Assembly (NCBI GenBank): GCA_964479585.1
Contig: CAYZMP010000010.1
Location: forward strand, 1 to 42,477
DNA: 42,477 bases
Origin: UBA6182 sp964479585
GTDB taxonomy: Bacteria; Bacillota_I; Bacilli_A; Erysipelotrichales; Erysipelotrichaceae
Reading direction: 5' to 3'
The first letter of the stretch is position 1; each line of letters opens with the position of its first letter. The notes below the pieces were generated by a model, which ran no database searches, was not told the origin of the DNA, and saw only the letters and a program-made list of their open reading frames with translations. Shown here piece by piece: positions 24,243 through 33,322 of this stretch. The translations under genes and the position numbers were made by a program.

Positions 24243-25470
24243 AAATGTGTTTGCTTTTGAACTTCGAAGCATTCTCTCAAAAAAATCAGTTATTATTACA
24301 ACCGTTCTATTTGCAGCTGTGTTTTTTATCGCTACAAGCATCCCAACGATTGTAAGTTTGTTTGACAATGACGATGTTGTGGATGAAACCAACCAAGATC
24401 AGCAGATTGACAATGGGTTTTCTTTTGAAGGTAGTGGTTTTTATTTTGAAAGTAGTGACGTAGACAAATTTACTTTTGTTTCTTTAGGTGGTAAAGAGTA
24501 TCAAAGTGCGGATCAATTGCGTGAAGATGTCGCAAATCAAGAAATTTCTGCAGGCTTTATTATTACATCTCCTACTTCCTTTGATAGTATTGTTTTAGAT
24601 CGCTCTTGGGTCATTTACGAAGCTCAAATGGTTTCTTCTTATTTGCAATCACTTCAGATAGATAAAAATCTCATTGAAGCTGACTTAGATCCACAAACGG
24701 TATCTCAAGCTATGAATGTTACTATTGATAGTAATGAAATTGTATTGGGTCGTGATTCATCAAGTAGCTTCTTTGTGAGTTTTATTCTGATGTTTGCAGT
24801 TTATATGCTTGTAATTATGTACGGTTCTTTTGTGTCTACTTCAGTTGCCCGTGAAAAAGACAATCGTACAATGGAAATCTTAATTACAGCAACAAAACCT
24901 TCCATTCTTATTATTGGAAAAGTATTAGCCAATGCCGTAGCTGGCTTAGCACAGTTTGGCTTTGTGGCTGTTTTTGGATTATTAGGGTTTATTATTAACC
25001 AAAATAGTTACCCACAAGAAATTGTGGATGGTTTGTTTGGTGGTTTATCCATGGATGGTTTACTTATCTTTTTAATGTTTACCGTGTTTGGGTATATTTT
25101 ATACTTGTTTATTTATGCTTCCCTTGGTTCATTGGTATCAAAAATAGAAGATGTTAGTTCTTCAGTTACACCAATTACATTGTTGTTTATTGTCGCCTAC
25201 GGTATTGCAGCTGTTGGTATGGAAGCTCCAAATACATTGCTTGTTAAAGTATCGTCGTTTGTACCCTTCTCATCCATTTTAACAATGCCGGTTAGGTATT
25301 TTCAAATGTCTGTACCTTGGTATGAGTTAGCGATATCGATGGTGCTTATGTTGTTAACTACTATGTTTTTTGCTTATGTGTCGATCAAAATTTACCGTAT
25401 GGGTTCTTTGAACTACGGTAATAAGATTAAGCTTTCAAAAGCTATAAAAATGATATTTTCAGAAAAATAA
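24229..25470 (+). CDS. ABC-2 type permease (NatB/YhaP-like)
   Basis: About 413 aa. One N-terminal helix (about 20-40), a roughly 130-residue extracytoplasmic region, then five or six helices from about 180 on, as in NatB/YhaP permeases. REKDNRTMEILITATKPS after helix 2 is the typical cytoplasmic coupling segment. The start at ATG 24229 is supported by GGTGA 8 nt upstream; a TTG at 24217 is in frame but unlikely. Forms the membrane part of the exporter with the preceding ATPase. Confidence 0.88.
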   Translation: MKQIKNVFAFELRSILSKKSVIITTVLFAAVFFIATSIPTIVSLFDNDDVVDETNQDQQIDNGFSFEGSGFYFESSDVDKFTFVSLGGKEYQSADQLREDVANQEISAGFIITSPTSFDSIVLDRSWVIYEAQMVSSYLQSLQIDKNLIEADLDPQTVSQAMNVTIDSNEIVLGRDSSSSFFVSFILMFAVYMLVIMYGSFVSTSVAREKDNRTMEILITATKPSILIIGKVLANAVAGLAQFGFVAVFGLLGFIINQNSYPQEIVDGLFGGLSMDGLLIFLMFTVFGYILYLFIYASLGSLVSKIEDVSSSVTPITLLFIVAYGIAAVGMEAPNTLLVKVSSFVPFSSILTMPVRYFQMSVPWYELAISMVLMLLTTMFFAYVSIKIYRMGSLNYGNKIKLSKAIKMIFSEK

Positions 25471-25474
25471 GAGT

Positions 25475-25504
25475 AAAGATCAGCAACGCGCTGATCTTTT
25501 TTTT
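25475..25504 (+). terminator. terminator of the ABC exporter operon
   Basis: AAAGATCAGC (25475-25484) pairs with GCTGATCTTT (25490-25499) around AACGC, followed by eight T in total. The reverse direction has only a short T-run. Confidence 0.85.
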
Positions 25505-25507
25505 AGT

Positions 25508-26440
25508 TTAATAGTTGTTTAAGAAGTTAATAACATTTTCATATGCAATGGCTTGTACCTGCTTATCATCAAAGCCAACATCAGATAATGCCTTGATAAG
25601 ATTTTGTGACATGCTAGCATCTTGTAAATCAATAGCCATTGCATCTCTGCCAAATGGTTCTGCTAAAAAGTCCATGTAGTCAAAGCCAATGCAAATGTGT
25701 TTTACATCTGTCAAATCTGCCATGTATTTTGCGTGTTTTGCTAGTGTGTGTGCGATTTGATTTTCTTTTTCATCCGCTATAAATTTTCGAGCTGCATTTA
25801 ATCCAATCAATCCATTGTTGTTTGCTATGGCGATGATTTGTTGATCGGTTAAATTTCTATCTACATTACACAATTTTCTAGCGTTGCTATGGGTTGCAAT
25901 AATGGGTTTTTTGCTCACTTCTAAAATGTCATAAAAGGTTTTTTCATTGGTATGAGATATGTCCACTACCATGTTTAACTTGTTCATGCATGCAATGGCT
26001 TCTTTTCCAAGTTGCGTTAACCCTCGAGCTGGATCTCCTTTTGTACCTGTCGCTAAGGCGTTAGTGTCGTTCCAACAAAGTGAACCAATAAGTACACCTT
26101 GATTGGATGCCCATTGTAAAAACTGTGATGGATTATCTTTAATAAAACACATACCTTCAATCGACATAATGGCATTGATTTTATCATCAGCAAACTTACC
26201 ATCGGTAACTAAGTGAATTTCTTGCGCATTTTGATCAATTTCTTTTTTTAGTTCACTGACCATCTTAGTTGCTGTAGTCATGTCTTCATGTCCTTCAAAA
26301 AAGCACGCCATACTAACGCCAAACACTTCTCCTTCTTTTAGTTTGTCGATGTGGTATCGCTTTAAGATATCGGTTTCATTTTGTTCTACTTTGGATAAAA
26401 TATCCATGCCAATATCGGCGTGTAAATCAATTAGTCTCAT
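25508..26440 (-). CDS. M19 family membrane-dipeptidase-like zinc dipeptidase
   Basis: A 310-aa renal-dipeptidase (peptidase M19) homologue. The metal-binding sites are recognisable: DLHAD at the N-terminus (HxD), AIMSIEGMCF (bridging Glu), VVDISHTNEK (His) and IIATHSNARK (His), with GLTQLGKEA and HICIGFDYMDF also conserved. No signal peptide is present despite the family name, so it is cytoplasmic. It should cleave dipeptides, complementing the S9 and M3 peptidases here. AGAGGAAA precedes the ATG. Monocistronic, divergent from a diguanylate cyclase gene with which it shares a palindromic promoter region. Confidence 0.9.
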   Translation of the reverse strand: MRLIDLHADIGMDILSKVEQNETDILKRYHIDKLKEGEVFGVSMACFFEGHEDMTTATKMVSELKKEIDQNAQEIHLVTDGKFADDKINAIMSIEGMCFIKDNPSQFLQWASNQGVLIGSLCWNDTNALATGTKGDPARGLTQLGKEAIACMNKLNMVVDISHTNEKTFYDILEVSKKPIIATHSNARKLCNVDRNLTDQQIIAIANNNGLIGLNAARKFIADEKENQIAHTLAKHAKYMADLTDVKHICIGFDYMDFLAEPFGRDAMAIDLQDASMSQNLIKALSDVGFDDKQVQAIAYENVINFLNNY

Positions 26441-26460
26441 GGTTTTCCTCTTTTTTTATT

Positions 26461-26488
26461 ATTATAACAAAGATTTGTGTTCTAACAA
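26461..26488 (-). promoter_or_regulatory. promoter of the dipeptidase gene
   Basis: On the minus strand TTGTTA (26483-26488) and TATAAT (26461-26466) are 16 bp apart, with TG before the -10 (TGTTATAAT). Confidence 0.6.
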
Positions 26489-26499
26489 CATAAGTTGTT
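26484..26499. promoter_or_regulatory. inverted repeat overlapping two divergent -35 boxes
   Basis: AACAAC-ATAA-GTTGTT. The left arm lies in the dipeptidase -35 and the right arm enters the -35 of the cyclase promoter. A bound factor could control both genes at once. Confidence 0.4.
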
Positions 26500-26526
26500 G
26501 TCACAAAAGGTTTACTACTATATAAT
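26498..26526 (+). promoter_or_regulatory. promoter of the second c-di-GMP operon
   Basis: TTGTCA (26498-26503) and TATAAT (26521-26526) are 17 bp apart, a near-consensus sigma-A promoter about 30 nt before the ATG at 26558. Confidence 0.75.
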
Positions 26527-26557
26527 TTGAGTATGAGTAAGATTAGAAAGGTCAACC

Positions 26558-27907
26558 ATGGATTTACTTCAGTTTGACAACCTTGATCAGCAGCTTTTAA
26601 ACCAACTTGAATTGTTCACAACCTTACCAATGGTTGTTTTTAATCATGAGAAATTATTGTTTTTCAACAACACTTTTATTAACTCAATAGAAGAAGATGA
26701 AATTGATGTTGTGTTTCATAATGTGTATCATGACATCGACAATGTAAATGACTATAAACGTCAAGAAATAAAGATCAAAAACAAAAAAGGAAATGTTTTT
26801 TACTTTGATGCAGTATTAAAACCTGTTGTCTATAAGCAGCGACAAGCAATTTTTGCTATGCTAATGGACATTAGTGATCGTAAAAAATACGAGCAAAATG
26901 TAGCACAGATTGCGAAACTTCGGGCATTAATTATTGAAATTTCAAACTCAATCTTAGATAGTCAAGATTTGGATGATTTTTTTGATTTTGTATTAATGAC
27001 AACCTTAAAGGCACTCACTAAATCAACCTTAGGAACCATACTTGTTTTAGATGGCACTCATTTTAAAACAGCCGCAAGTTATGGTTATAGCGATGATATA
27101 TACCAGTTTAAGTTGCCATTAGAGGAAGCATTTATTTATAAAGAAACCGATGGTAAGGTTGATCGTATCATTAATATTAAAGATGCATCAAAACTATCGT
27201 ACTACATCCCTGTTACAACTTCTTATGGAGAGCAAGTTTACATTCATTCTTCCTTAAGTGCTCCTATTTACTTTCAGGGTGAACTATATGGAATTATTAG
27301 TATGGATTCATTGGAGAAAAATGCCTTTGATGGTGATGATATTAAGTCGATTGAGTTTATTAGTAAGTCAATTGAAATCGCAATTACAAATCGTTTGTTG
27401 TATGAAGAAAAAGCATACTTATCTCGATATGATCGAATTACTGGTCTATATAATCGTCACTTTTTTGATGAGCATATCCAAATGGTTATTAAACGTGCTC
27501 AACGTTATGATGAGTCATTTCATTTAGTGATGCTCGACTTAGATGATTTAAAAAAGATAAACGATGTATACTCACACGTTATTGGTGATAAAGCTATTGA
27601 AAAGGTAGCACATACAATCAAAGATTTTATGCGAGATAGTGATGTTTTTGCTCGTTATGGTGGTGATGAGTTTGTTGGTGTCTTATTTTATGGCAACAAA
27701 GAAGACGTCTTAGCAAAACTTGATCATTTAAACAAGCAACTAAAAATATCCCCACTTAAAACAGATCAAGGTGACATCATTGTGAGTGTCAGTTTTGGAG
27801 TTGCGACATTCAATGTTGATGGAACTACCATCGATGAGCTAATAAGACATGCTGATGATGAAATGTATGTTTACAAAAACACACAAAAAGAAAGTGTGTT
27901 TGTATGA
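26558..27907 (+). CDS. PAS-GAF diguanylate cyclase
   Basis: A 449-aa cytoplasmic protein. A divergent PAS-like domain covers about residues 15-110, ending in the linker DISDRKKYEQN. A GAF domain follows at about 122-280 (LGTILVLD, then SSLSAPIYFQGELYGIISMDS). The GGDEF domain is at about 285-447 with RYGGDEF (368-372) and the I-site RDSD (359-362), so active, feedback-inhibited c-di-GMP synthesis is expected. AGAAAGG lies upstream of the ATG. Its last codons overlap the next gene by 4 bp (ATGA), so cyclase and phosphodiesterase are made together. Confidence 0.93.
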   Translation: MDLLQFDNLDQQLLNQLELFTTLPMVVFNHEKLLFFNNTFINSIEEDEIDVVFHNVYHDIDNVNDYKRQEIKIKNKKGNVFYFDAVLKPVVYKQRQAIFAMLMDISDRKKYEQNVAQIAKLRALIIEISNSILDSQDLDDFFDFVLMTTLKALTKSTLGTILVLDGTHFKTAASYGYSDDIYQFKLPLEEAFIYKETDGKVDRIINIKDASKLSYYIPVTTSYGEQVYIHSSLSAPIYFQGELYGIISMDSLEKNAFDGDDIKSIEFISKSIEIAITNRLLYEEKAYLSRYDRITGLYNRHFFDEHIQMVIKRAQRYDESFHLVMLDLDDLKKINDVYSHVIGDKAIEKVAHTIKDFMRDSDVFARYGGDEFVGVLFYGNKEDVLAKLDHLNKQLKISPLKTDQGDIIVSVSFGVATFNVDGTTIDELIRHADDEMYVYKNTQKESVFV

Positions 27908-30198
27908 TTAAGAAAAAATCAATTAAAACTCAAATAATTTTAACGTTAATGCTAGTGATGGGCTTGGTGTTTCTATTGTTAAGCTATTTTGCTTCTGAAC
28001 GATTAAATGAACTTCCTCAAATTGTTCTTGAACAATATCAAGAAATGGTTGATGCACGTTCTGATCAATTAGCAAATGAAATTAAGGGTATGCAATATCA
28101 AATTGAAATGATTGCAATGTCAGATGTGATGGAAACGATGGATTTAGAAAGAATACAAGCTTATTTAAAGTCTTTAGCCCGTCAACATCGATTTAGAAAC
28201 TTTACAGTCGGGTTTTTTGATGGCACTGCTTGGGCAACATACGATGAATTTATCGATATTTCTCAACAAGAGCAATTCACAAAGATATTCATCGAAGGTG
28301 AAAACCATGTCATCTCAAAGCCTTTTTATAGTCCGTACTTTCAACAAGGTGATACGATCATTACGATGTCTCATGCCATTAAAGACTCCACAAACACAAC
28401 CATTGGATTAGTAAATGGTGTTGTGACGACAAAGTTTGTAAATGATCTTGTAAAATCAATTACTTTTTTTGATGATGGTTATGCGTGGATTGTGGGCAAT
28501 GAGGGTGAAATTATAGCGTTTTCTGATCAACAATATACGATTGAAGATAACTTTGTGGATATAACAGGATTATCTTATGCATCTGTTTTGTTTGATCAAA
28601 ATGGAGACTTTGAATATGTTAATGCACAAGAACAGACAATGCTTAATGTTTATGCTCAAATTAATAATACCGAAGGATGGCGTTTTATTTATTCCATAGA
28701 TAAAGAAGTTGCTTTTGCTAAAGTGTATGATGTTATGTATACAATCAATTATTCTTTATTAGCTGCATTGATTATTCTAGTGCTAATACTGCTTTATTTA
28801 ACCAACACCATTACAATGCCAATACTCAGGTTGAAACAAGCTTTTGATGAAGCTAGTAAAGGTAATTTAAATGTTAAGGCAAATGAAAACATTCCTAATG
28901 AATTAGGTGATGCAGCAAAGAGTTTCAATAGCATGCTTGCTCAATTAAAAGAACTTACTTATGTTGATCCGATTACTGGTTTGAACAATTTTATTAGTTT
29001 TTTAAATGAAATGCCACGATTAAGTGAAACTTTTTTTGATTTAGAACTTACTTGTTATGTAGCTATTGTATCGATTGATGATTTTAAACGAATCAATTCA
29101 TTGTATGGTTATGACATTGGAAATAGTGTTTTACGTCACTTTGGTGAGAGAGTCCAACATTATTTAAAAGAGGATGAAATTGTTGCACGCTATTTTGGAG
29201 ATGAGATGATCTTAAGTTTGTATGCAAAAGATGAACAAGATATCCATGATCGTATTAATTGGATTATTGAGCATGCACAAAAGCCAATTGTTGTTTCAAA
29301 TATTGAAGTTCATTTGGATGTTCGATGTGGAATTGCTGCGCTTGAACCATTTAAGACGATGGAAGATGTTATACGTCACGCTACTATAGCAAAGCATAAA
29401 GCGAAAAACACAGATAATACTCATGTCATTTTCTACAACAAACTTATTCATCAAGAAATCAAAGAAAAACAAGCATTAGAAGATGCTCTTGATTTAGCAA
29501 TTGCAAATGAAGAACTCTATTTGATGTATCAACCAATTTATGATATAGAAAAAAATAAAACGATTGGATATGAAGCATTGCTTCGATGGAATCATCCGCA
29601 TTACTCAAGCATTCCAATCTCAGAAATTATTTCATTGGCTGAAAGCAATGGACAAATAATTTCAATTGGACAGTTTGTGTTTACTGAAGCACTGTTAAAA
29701 CTAAAGACATTGAACCGTCATGATCCTGATTTGTTTGTTTCGATTAATGTTTCTGCTTTACAACTTCAAAATAGTCAGTTTGTGGATTTTGTTTCTAAAA
29801 GGTTGTTAATTACTGGTGTTAACCCCAAAAATGTAACTATTGAAATCACAGAAAGTGCGACAATGCTTGATGTGAATGATAAACGAATTTTATTAAATCA
29901 ATTAAGGGATTTGGGCATATCTATTTCTATCGATGATTTTGGGACTGGTTATTCTTCTTTGATTTATATTTCTAAACTACCTATCCACACTATTAAGATA
30001 GACAAAGATTTTATTCAAAAAGTATTAATTGATGATTATGCAAAAACACTTATTACCTCAATACTCTCCATAGCTAAGACACTTGACTTAAAAGTGATTG
30101 CTGAAGGAGTTGAAAGCAAAGAACAGTTGGATGCGATTTATGATTTAGGTTGTAATCTTATCCAAGGTTACTACATCGCAAAACCAAGAAAGATGTAA
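27904..30198 (+). CDS. Cache/HAMP membrane sensor with degenerate GGDEF and intact EAL phosphodiesterase
   Basis: A 764-aa protein. TM1 is at about 10-28, then a roughly 245-residue extracellular Cache-like sensor (WIVGNEGEIIAFS, GWRFIYSIDKE), TM2 at about 280-300, a HAMP linker to about 345, a GGDEF-fold domain about 350-510 and an EAL domain about 525-762. The GGDEF site reads FGDEM (near residue 430) and has no RxxD I-site, so it is at best regulatory. The EAL domain has YEALLRW (E557), INVSALQLQ, TIEITES, DDFGTGYSSL, IKIDKDF, AEGVES and IQGYY, so c-di-GMP hydrolysis is expected. Architecture and pairing mirror the operon at 738-8631. Followed at once by a strong terminator. Confidence 0.92.
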   Translation: MIKKKSIKTQIILTLMLVMGLVFLLLSYFASERLNELPQIVLEQYQEMVDARSDQLANEIKGMQYQIEMIAMSDVMETMDLERIQAYLKSLARQHRFRNFTVGFFDGTAWATYDEFIDISQQEQFTKIFIEGENHVISKPFYSPYFQQGDTIITMSHAIKDSTNTTIGLVNGVVTTKFVNDLVKSITFFDDGYAWIVGNEGEIIAFSDQQYTIEDNFVDITGLSYASVLFDQNGDFEYVNAQEQTMLNVYAQINNTEGWRFIYSIDKEVAFAKVYDVMYTINYSLLAALIILVLILLYLTNTITMPILRLKQAFDEASKGNLNVKANENIPNELGDAAKSFNSMLAQLKELTYVDPITGLNNFISFLNEMPRLSETFFDLELTCYVAIVSIDDFKRINSLYGYDIGNSVLRHFGERVQHYLKEDEIVARYFGDEMILSLYAKDEQDIHDRINWIIEHAQKPIVVSNIEVHLDVRCGIAALEPFKTMEDVIRHATIAKHKAKNTDNTHVIFYNKLIHQEIKEKQALEDALDLAIANEELYLMYQPIYDIEKNKTIGYEALLRWNHPHYSSIPISEIISLAESNGQIISIGQFVFTEALLKLKTLNRHDPDLFVSINVSALQLQNSQFVDFVSKRLLITGVNPKNVTIEITESATMLDVNDKRILLNQLRDLGISISIDDFGTGYSSLIYISKLPIHTIKIDKDFIQKVLIDDYAKTLITSILSIAKTLDLKVIAEGVESKEQLDAIYDLGCNLIQGYYIAKPRKM

Positions 30199-30224
30199 AA
30201 AGCATGCTTACACATGCTTTTTTT
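30197..30224. terminator. bidirectional terminator between the phosphodiesterase and pepF genes
   Basis: AAAAAGCATG (30197-30206) pairs with CATGCTTTTT (30213-30222) around CTTACA and is followed by more T. The leftward T-run also fits termination of pepF. Confidence 0.85.
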
Positions 30225-30226
30225 AC

Positions 30227-32026
30227 TTATAGTAGAATTTCTTCTAACTCTTTTAATCTCATTTCAAATACTGATAATGCTTCTTTGGTGGCTTGATTGC
30301 TAGTCATATCAACCCCTGCTTTTTTAAGTACTTCAATTGGATAGTCTGAACTTCCTGCTTTTAAATAATCTAAGTAAGGTTGAACAGCTTTTGAAGGATC
30401 TTTTAAAATTTTTGCACTTAATGCAGAAGCAGCACTAAATCCAGTTGCATATTGAAACACATAATAGTTCATGTAAAAGTGTGGAATTCGTGCCCATTCA
30501 TACCCGATTTCATCATCGTAGTGCATCGTTTCACCATAGTATTTTTTGTTTAACTCAAAATATGAGTTTGTTAAGTATTCTGTTGTTAATGGTGTGTGGT
30601 TTTGATCAGCTTGATGAATCATGTGTTCAAATTCAGCAAACTGAGTTTGTCTAAACACTGTTCCTTTAAATCCATCTAAATAGTGATTAATTAAATATGC
30701 TTGTAAGTTTTTATCATCAAACTTTTTAAGCATGTAATCGGTTAATAGAATTTCATTGGTTGTCGATGCAACTTCTGCTAAGAAAATCGAATAATCACCA
30801 TATACAAATGGTTGATATTTACGAGTGAAATAACTATGAACACTATGTCCTAACTCATGAGCTAATGTAAATACATTATCAATGTTATCTTGCCAATTCA
30901 TTAAGATATATGGGTTGGTACCATAGGTTCCTGAAGAATAAGCACCAGAGCGTTTTCCTTTGTTTTCTACAACATCAATCCATCTCTCATCAAATGCTTT
31001 GTGTAACACTTCAATGTATTCATCACCTAATATGCTTAGAGCATCTAATATAAGTTCTTTTGCTTGATCATACGTGAATTTTACATCTACCTCACTAACA
31101 AGTGGTGTGTATAAATCATACATTGCCACATCATCTAGTTTAAGCACATTCTTTCTTAATTCCACATATCGATGCATTAAGTCAATTTTTGAGTTTACAG
31201 CTTCTACAAGTGCATCATACACTGTTTCTGGAATATGATTTGAAAAGAGTGCTGCTTCTCTAGCTGATTTAAACTTACGTAAACGTGCATTGAGGTTGTG
31301 TGCTTTGATTGTAGATGATAAGGTTGCTGCAAATGTATTTTTTAATCCTGAGAATGTTTCATACATTGCCATAAACGCATCTTTACGTACATCTCTTTGT
31401 TTGCTTTCTAAAAATAGTGCATACCTTCCATGAGATAGTGTTTCTAACTCACCATCTTCACCCTTAACTTTTCTAAAGGTTATATCAGCATTATTAAGCA
31501 TACCGAAGATGGATGTTGGGGCATTAATAATTTCAGAAGCCTCTGCCATTAATCTTTCTTCTGCTTCAGAAAGAGTATAAGCACGTTGATCAAACAAGAT
31601 TCTGAAATCATGTTTGTATTTATTTAGTTGTTCTTTCTCATCTAAATAGCTAAAAATGGTTGCTTCATCATAACCTAGTAATTCGGTTTTATAAAATGAA
31701 AATGCTCCCATAAATTGGGCATATAATCCTTGGATTTTGCTGTAATAACCAGAATACTTAGAATTGGTTGTATCGCTATCAAATTGCAGATGCGCATACA
31801 CATACAACAGACCTAGCTGATACCCTGCTTCTTCTTGAAATAAAATGGCATCATATAGTGTTTGTGCACTATTTCCTAGTGTCCCTTTAAAGTCACTAGT
31901 CTTTGTAATTTTAGTGGATAATTGCTCGAAAGCTTCTTCCCATTTTTCATCGGAAGTAAAAATACTTGTTAAATCCCACGTCAAATGAGTTTCAACTTCT
32001 GATCGTAACGGTAATTCTTTGCTCAT
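30227..32026 (-). CDS. pepF: oligoendopeptidase F (M3 family)
   Basis: A 599-aa zinc peptidase that cuts oligopeptides in the cytoplasm. The catalytic HEXXH is in TLAHELGHSVHSYF, with the third ligand Glu in IFLAEVASTTNEI. AYSSGTYGTNPYILMNW just before it is typical, and the N-terminus LTWDLTSIFTSDEKWEEAF matches the M3B pattern. The start at 32026 is chosen because AAAAGGAGA lies 5 nt upstream; the reading to 32053 would begin at the -10 box. Length is normal for PepF (about 600). Monocistronic. Confidence 0.95.
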   Translation of the reverse strand: MSKELPLRSEVETHLTWDLTSIFTSDEKWEEAFEQLSTKITKTSDFKGTLGNSAQTLYDAILFQEEAGYQLGLLYVYAHLQFDSDTTNSKYSGYYSKIQGLYAQFMGAFSFYKTELLGYDEATIFSYLDEKEQLNKYKHDFRILFDQRAYTLSEAEERLMAEASEIINAPTSIFGMLNNADITFRKVKGEDGELETLSHGRYALFLESKQRDVRKDAFMAMYETFSGLKNTFAATLSSTIKAHNLNARLRKFKSAREAALFSNHIPETVYDALVEAVNSKIDLMHRYVELRKNVLKLDDVAMYDLYTPLVSEVDVKFTYDQAKELILDALSILGDEYIEVLHKAFDERWIDVVENKGKRSGAYSSGTYGTNPYILMNWQDNIDNVFTLAHELGHSVHSYFTRKYQPFVYGDYSIFLAEVASTTNEILLTDYMLKKFDDKNLQAYLINHYLDGFKGTVFRQTQFAEFEHMIHQADQNHTPLTTEYLTNSYFELNKKYYGETMHYDDEIGYEWARIPHFYMNYYVFQYATGFSAASALSAKILKDPSKAVQPYLDYLKAGSSDYPIEVLKKAGVDMTSNQATKEALSVFEMRLKELEEILL

Positions 32027-32051
32027 TGTTGTCTCCTTTTTTATTGTGTAC

Positions 32052-32060
32052 ATTATATCA
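32052..32060 (-). promoter_or_regulatory. extended -10 promoter of pepF
   Basis: TGATATAAT on the minus strand, about 25 nt before the ATG. It is the same 9-mer as at the S9 peptidase, rimO and tRNA-fMet promoters. Confidence 0.6.
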
Positions 32061-32078
32061 TATCTAATTGTACCTCAT

Positions 32079-32107
32079 TATACAAAATACGTTGGATTAT
32101 GTATAAT
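32079..32107 (+). promoter_or_regulatory. promoter of the baeRF-like gene
   Basis: TATACA (32079-32084) and TATAAT (32102-32107) are 17 bp apart. The leader is about 48 nt before the GTG start at 32162. Confidence 0.55.
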
Positions 32108-32161
32108 GTAATTAAATAAAGAATACTCAATCATGTGAAGCAACTGAAAGGAGAATATACA

Positions 32162-33298
32162 GTGAAAATATCTTTTGCTCATTCATTTATTGAGGATACA
32201 CCTTATCATTTAGAGGGACCTGTCGTTTCGATGTACTTTAATACTCATCGATTATCAAGTAACTTTAAAATTGATCAAAAATCATTTAAGAATCATTTAA
32301 AAACAGTTAAGAGTAAGTTAAAAGATATCACCGACACTAAAGTTAGTGCACGTATTATGGAGCCTTTAGAGGAGTTATTAGTAGATACATCCTTTTGGAT
32401 ATACAATCAGGATGCGTGTGCGATTTTCGTTAATGAAAAAGAGTGTGTTATTTTTAGATTAGTTGAACCTATTATAGAAACTATAGTTGTTTCTGATTCT
32501 GTCTATATTAAACCACTTGTTCGGTTAAATCAAAGAATGGATCATTATTTTATATTAGGCCTTAGTAAAGATAGTTTTGAAGTCTTTGAAGTTTATAATA
32601 ATAAAATTGAACCATTTGTGTTTGAGGATACGATTGCAAAAACATTAAAAGAAGTATTAGGTGAAGATAAAACTGAATCTTTTATAACACATGGTAATTA
32701 CTCTCATGTATCCAATCGTGGAACTTTCCATGGACATGGAGGTCAAAAAGAAGAAACCGATATTGATACTGAGAAATTTTTCAGATATGTCGATAAAACT
32801 GTTTCTACTCATGTTTCTTCCTTGCAATCTTTACCAGTAGTCTTATGTTCATTAAACAAAAATCAACAAATGTATCGTCGATATGCGAAAGATACTAACT
32901 TGTTAAAACAAGGCATTGACACTAGTTTTGAGTCTATTTCGTTGGATGAAATCAAGCAAATGGCAGATGACATTATTTTAAAAGAAAATACTAAAAGATA
33001 TCAAACTCTTCAACAACAAGCAAAAGCAGCTTTAGCATCCAATCGTTATAGTGACCAAATCAATGAAATCATTAAAAGCATTCACGATGAAGCAATCGAG
33101 AAGCTCTTTATTGAGGAAGGTCAAAAACTCATTGGTGTTATTGACAAAGAAAAACAAGTGTATGAGTATATTAGCAATGATAATGATGTTTATGATGATT
33201 TAGCAGAGATGTGCTTAAAGCGTAAAATTCCAATTTATATTTTACCTAGACAGTTTATGCCAACAACCACTCACATTTTCGCAATTATTAACAAGTAA
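32162..33298 (+). CDS. eRF1-like protein of the bacterial baeRF group (baeRF3-like)
   Basis: About 378 aa. The order of conserved pieces fits the bacterial release-factor-1-like proteins grouped as baeRF, family 3: VVSMYFNTHR at the start, LLVDTSFWIYNQDACAIFV, IKPLVRLNQRMDHYFILGLS, a His/Gly-rich FHGHGGQKEET segment before FFRYVDKTV, and a C-terminal QLIG/VYEYISNDN-like region. No GGQ peptide-release motif is seen. Members are proposed to act on ribosomes or tRNA, but the role is not established. The start is GTG 32162, with AAAGGAG 8 nt upstream; the upstream ATG 32135 lacks such a site. Monocistronic. Confidence 0.68.
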   Translation: MKISFAHSFIEDTPYHLEGPVVSMYFNTHRLSSNFKIDQKSFKNHLKTVKSKLKDITDTKVSARIMEPLEELLVDTSFWIYNQDACAIFVNEKECVIFRLVEPIIETIVVSDSVYIKPLVRLNQRMDHYFILGLSKDSFEVFEVYNNKIEPFVFEDTIAKTLKEVLGEDKTESFITHGNYSHVSNRGTFHGHGGQKEETDIDTEKFFRYVDKTVSTHVSSLQSLPVVLCSLNKNQQMYRRYAKDTNLLKQGIDTSFESISLDEIKQMADDIILKENTKRYQTLQQQAKAALASNRYSDQINEIIKSIHDEAIEKLFIEEGQKLIGVIDKEKQVYEYISNDNDVYDDLAEMCLKRKIPIYILPRQFMPTTTHIFAIINK

Positions 33299-33322
33299 AA
33301 AAACATCTTCGGATGTTTTTTT
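33297..33322. terminator. bidirectional UUCG-loop terminator
   Basis: AAAAAAACATC (33297-33307), loop TTCG, GATGTTTTTTT (33312-33322). The symmetrical A/T flanks let it serve both the baeRF-like gene and the convergent GatD-like gene. Confidence 0.9.
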
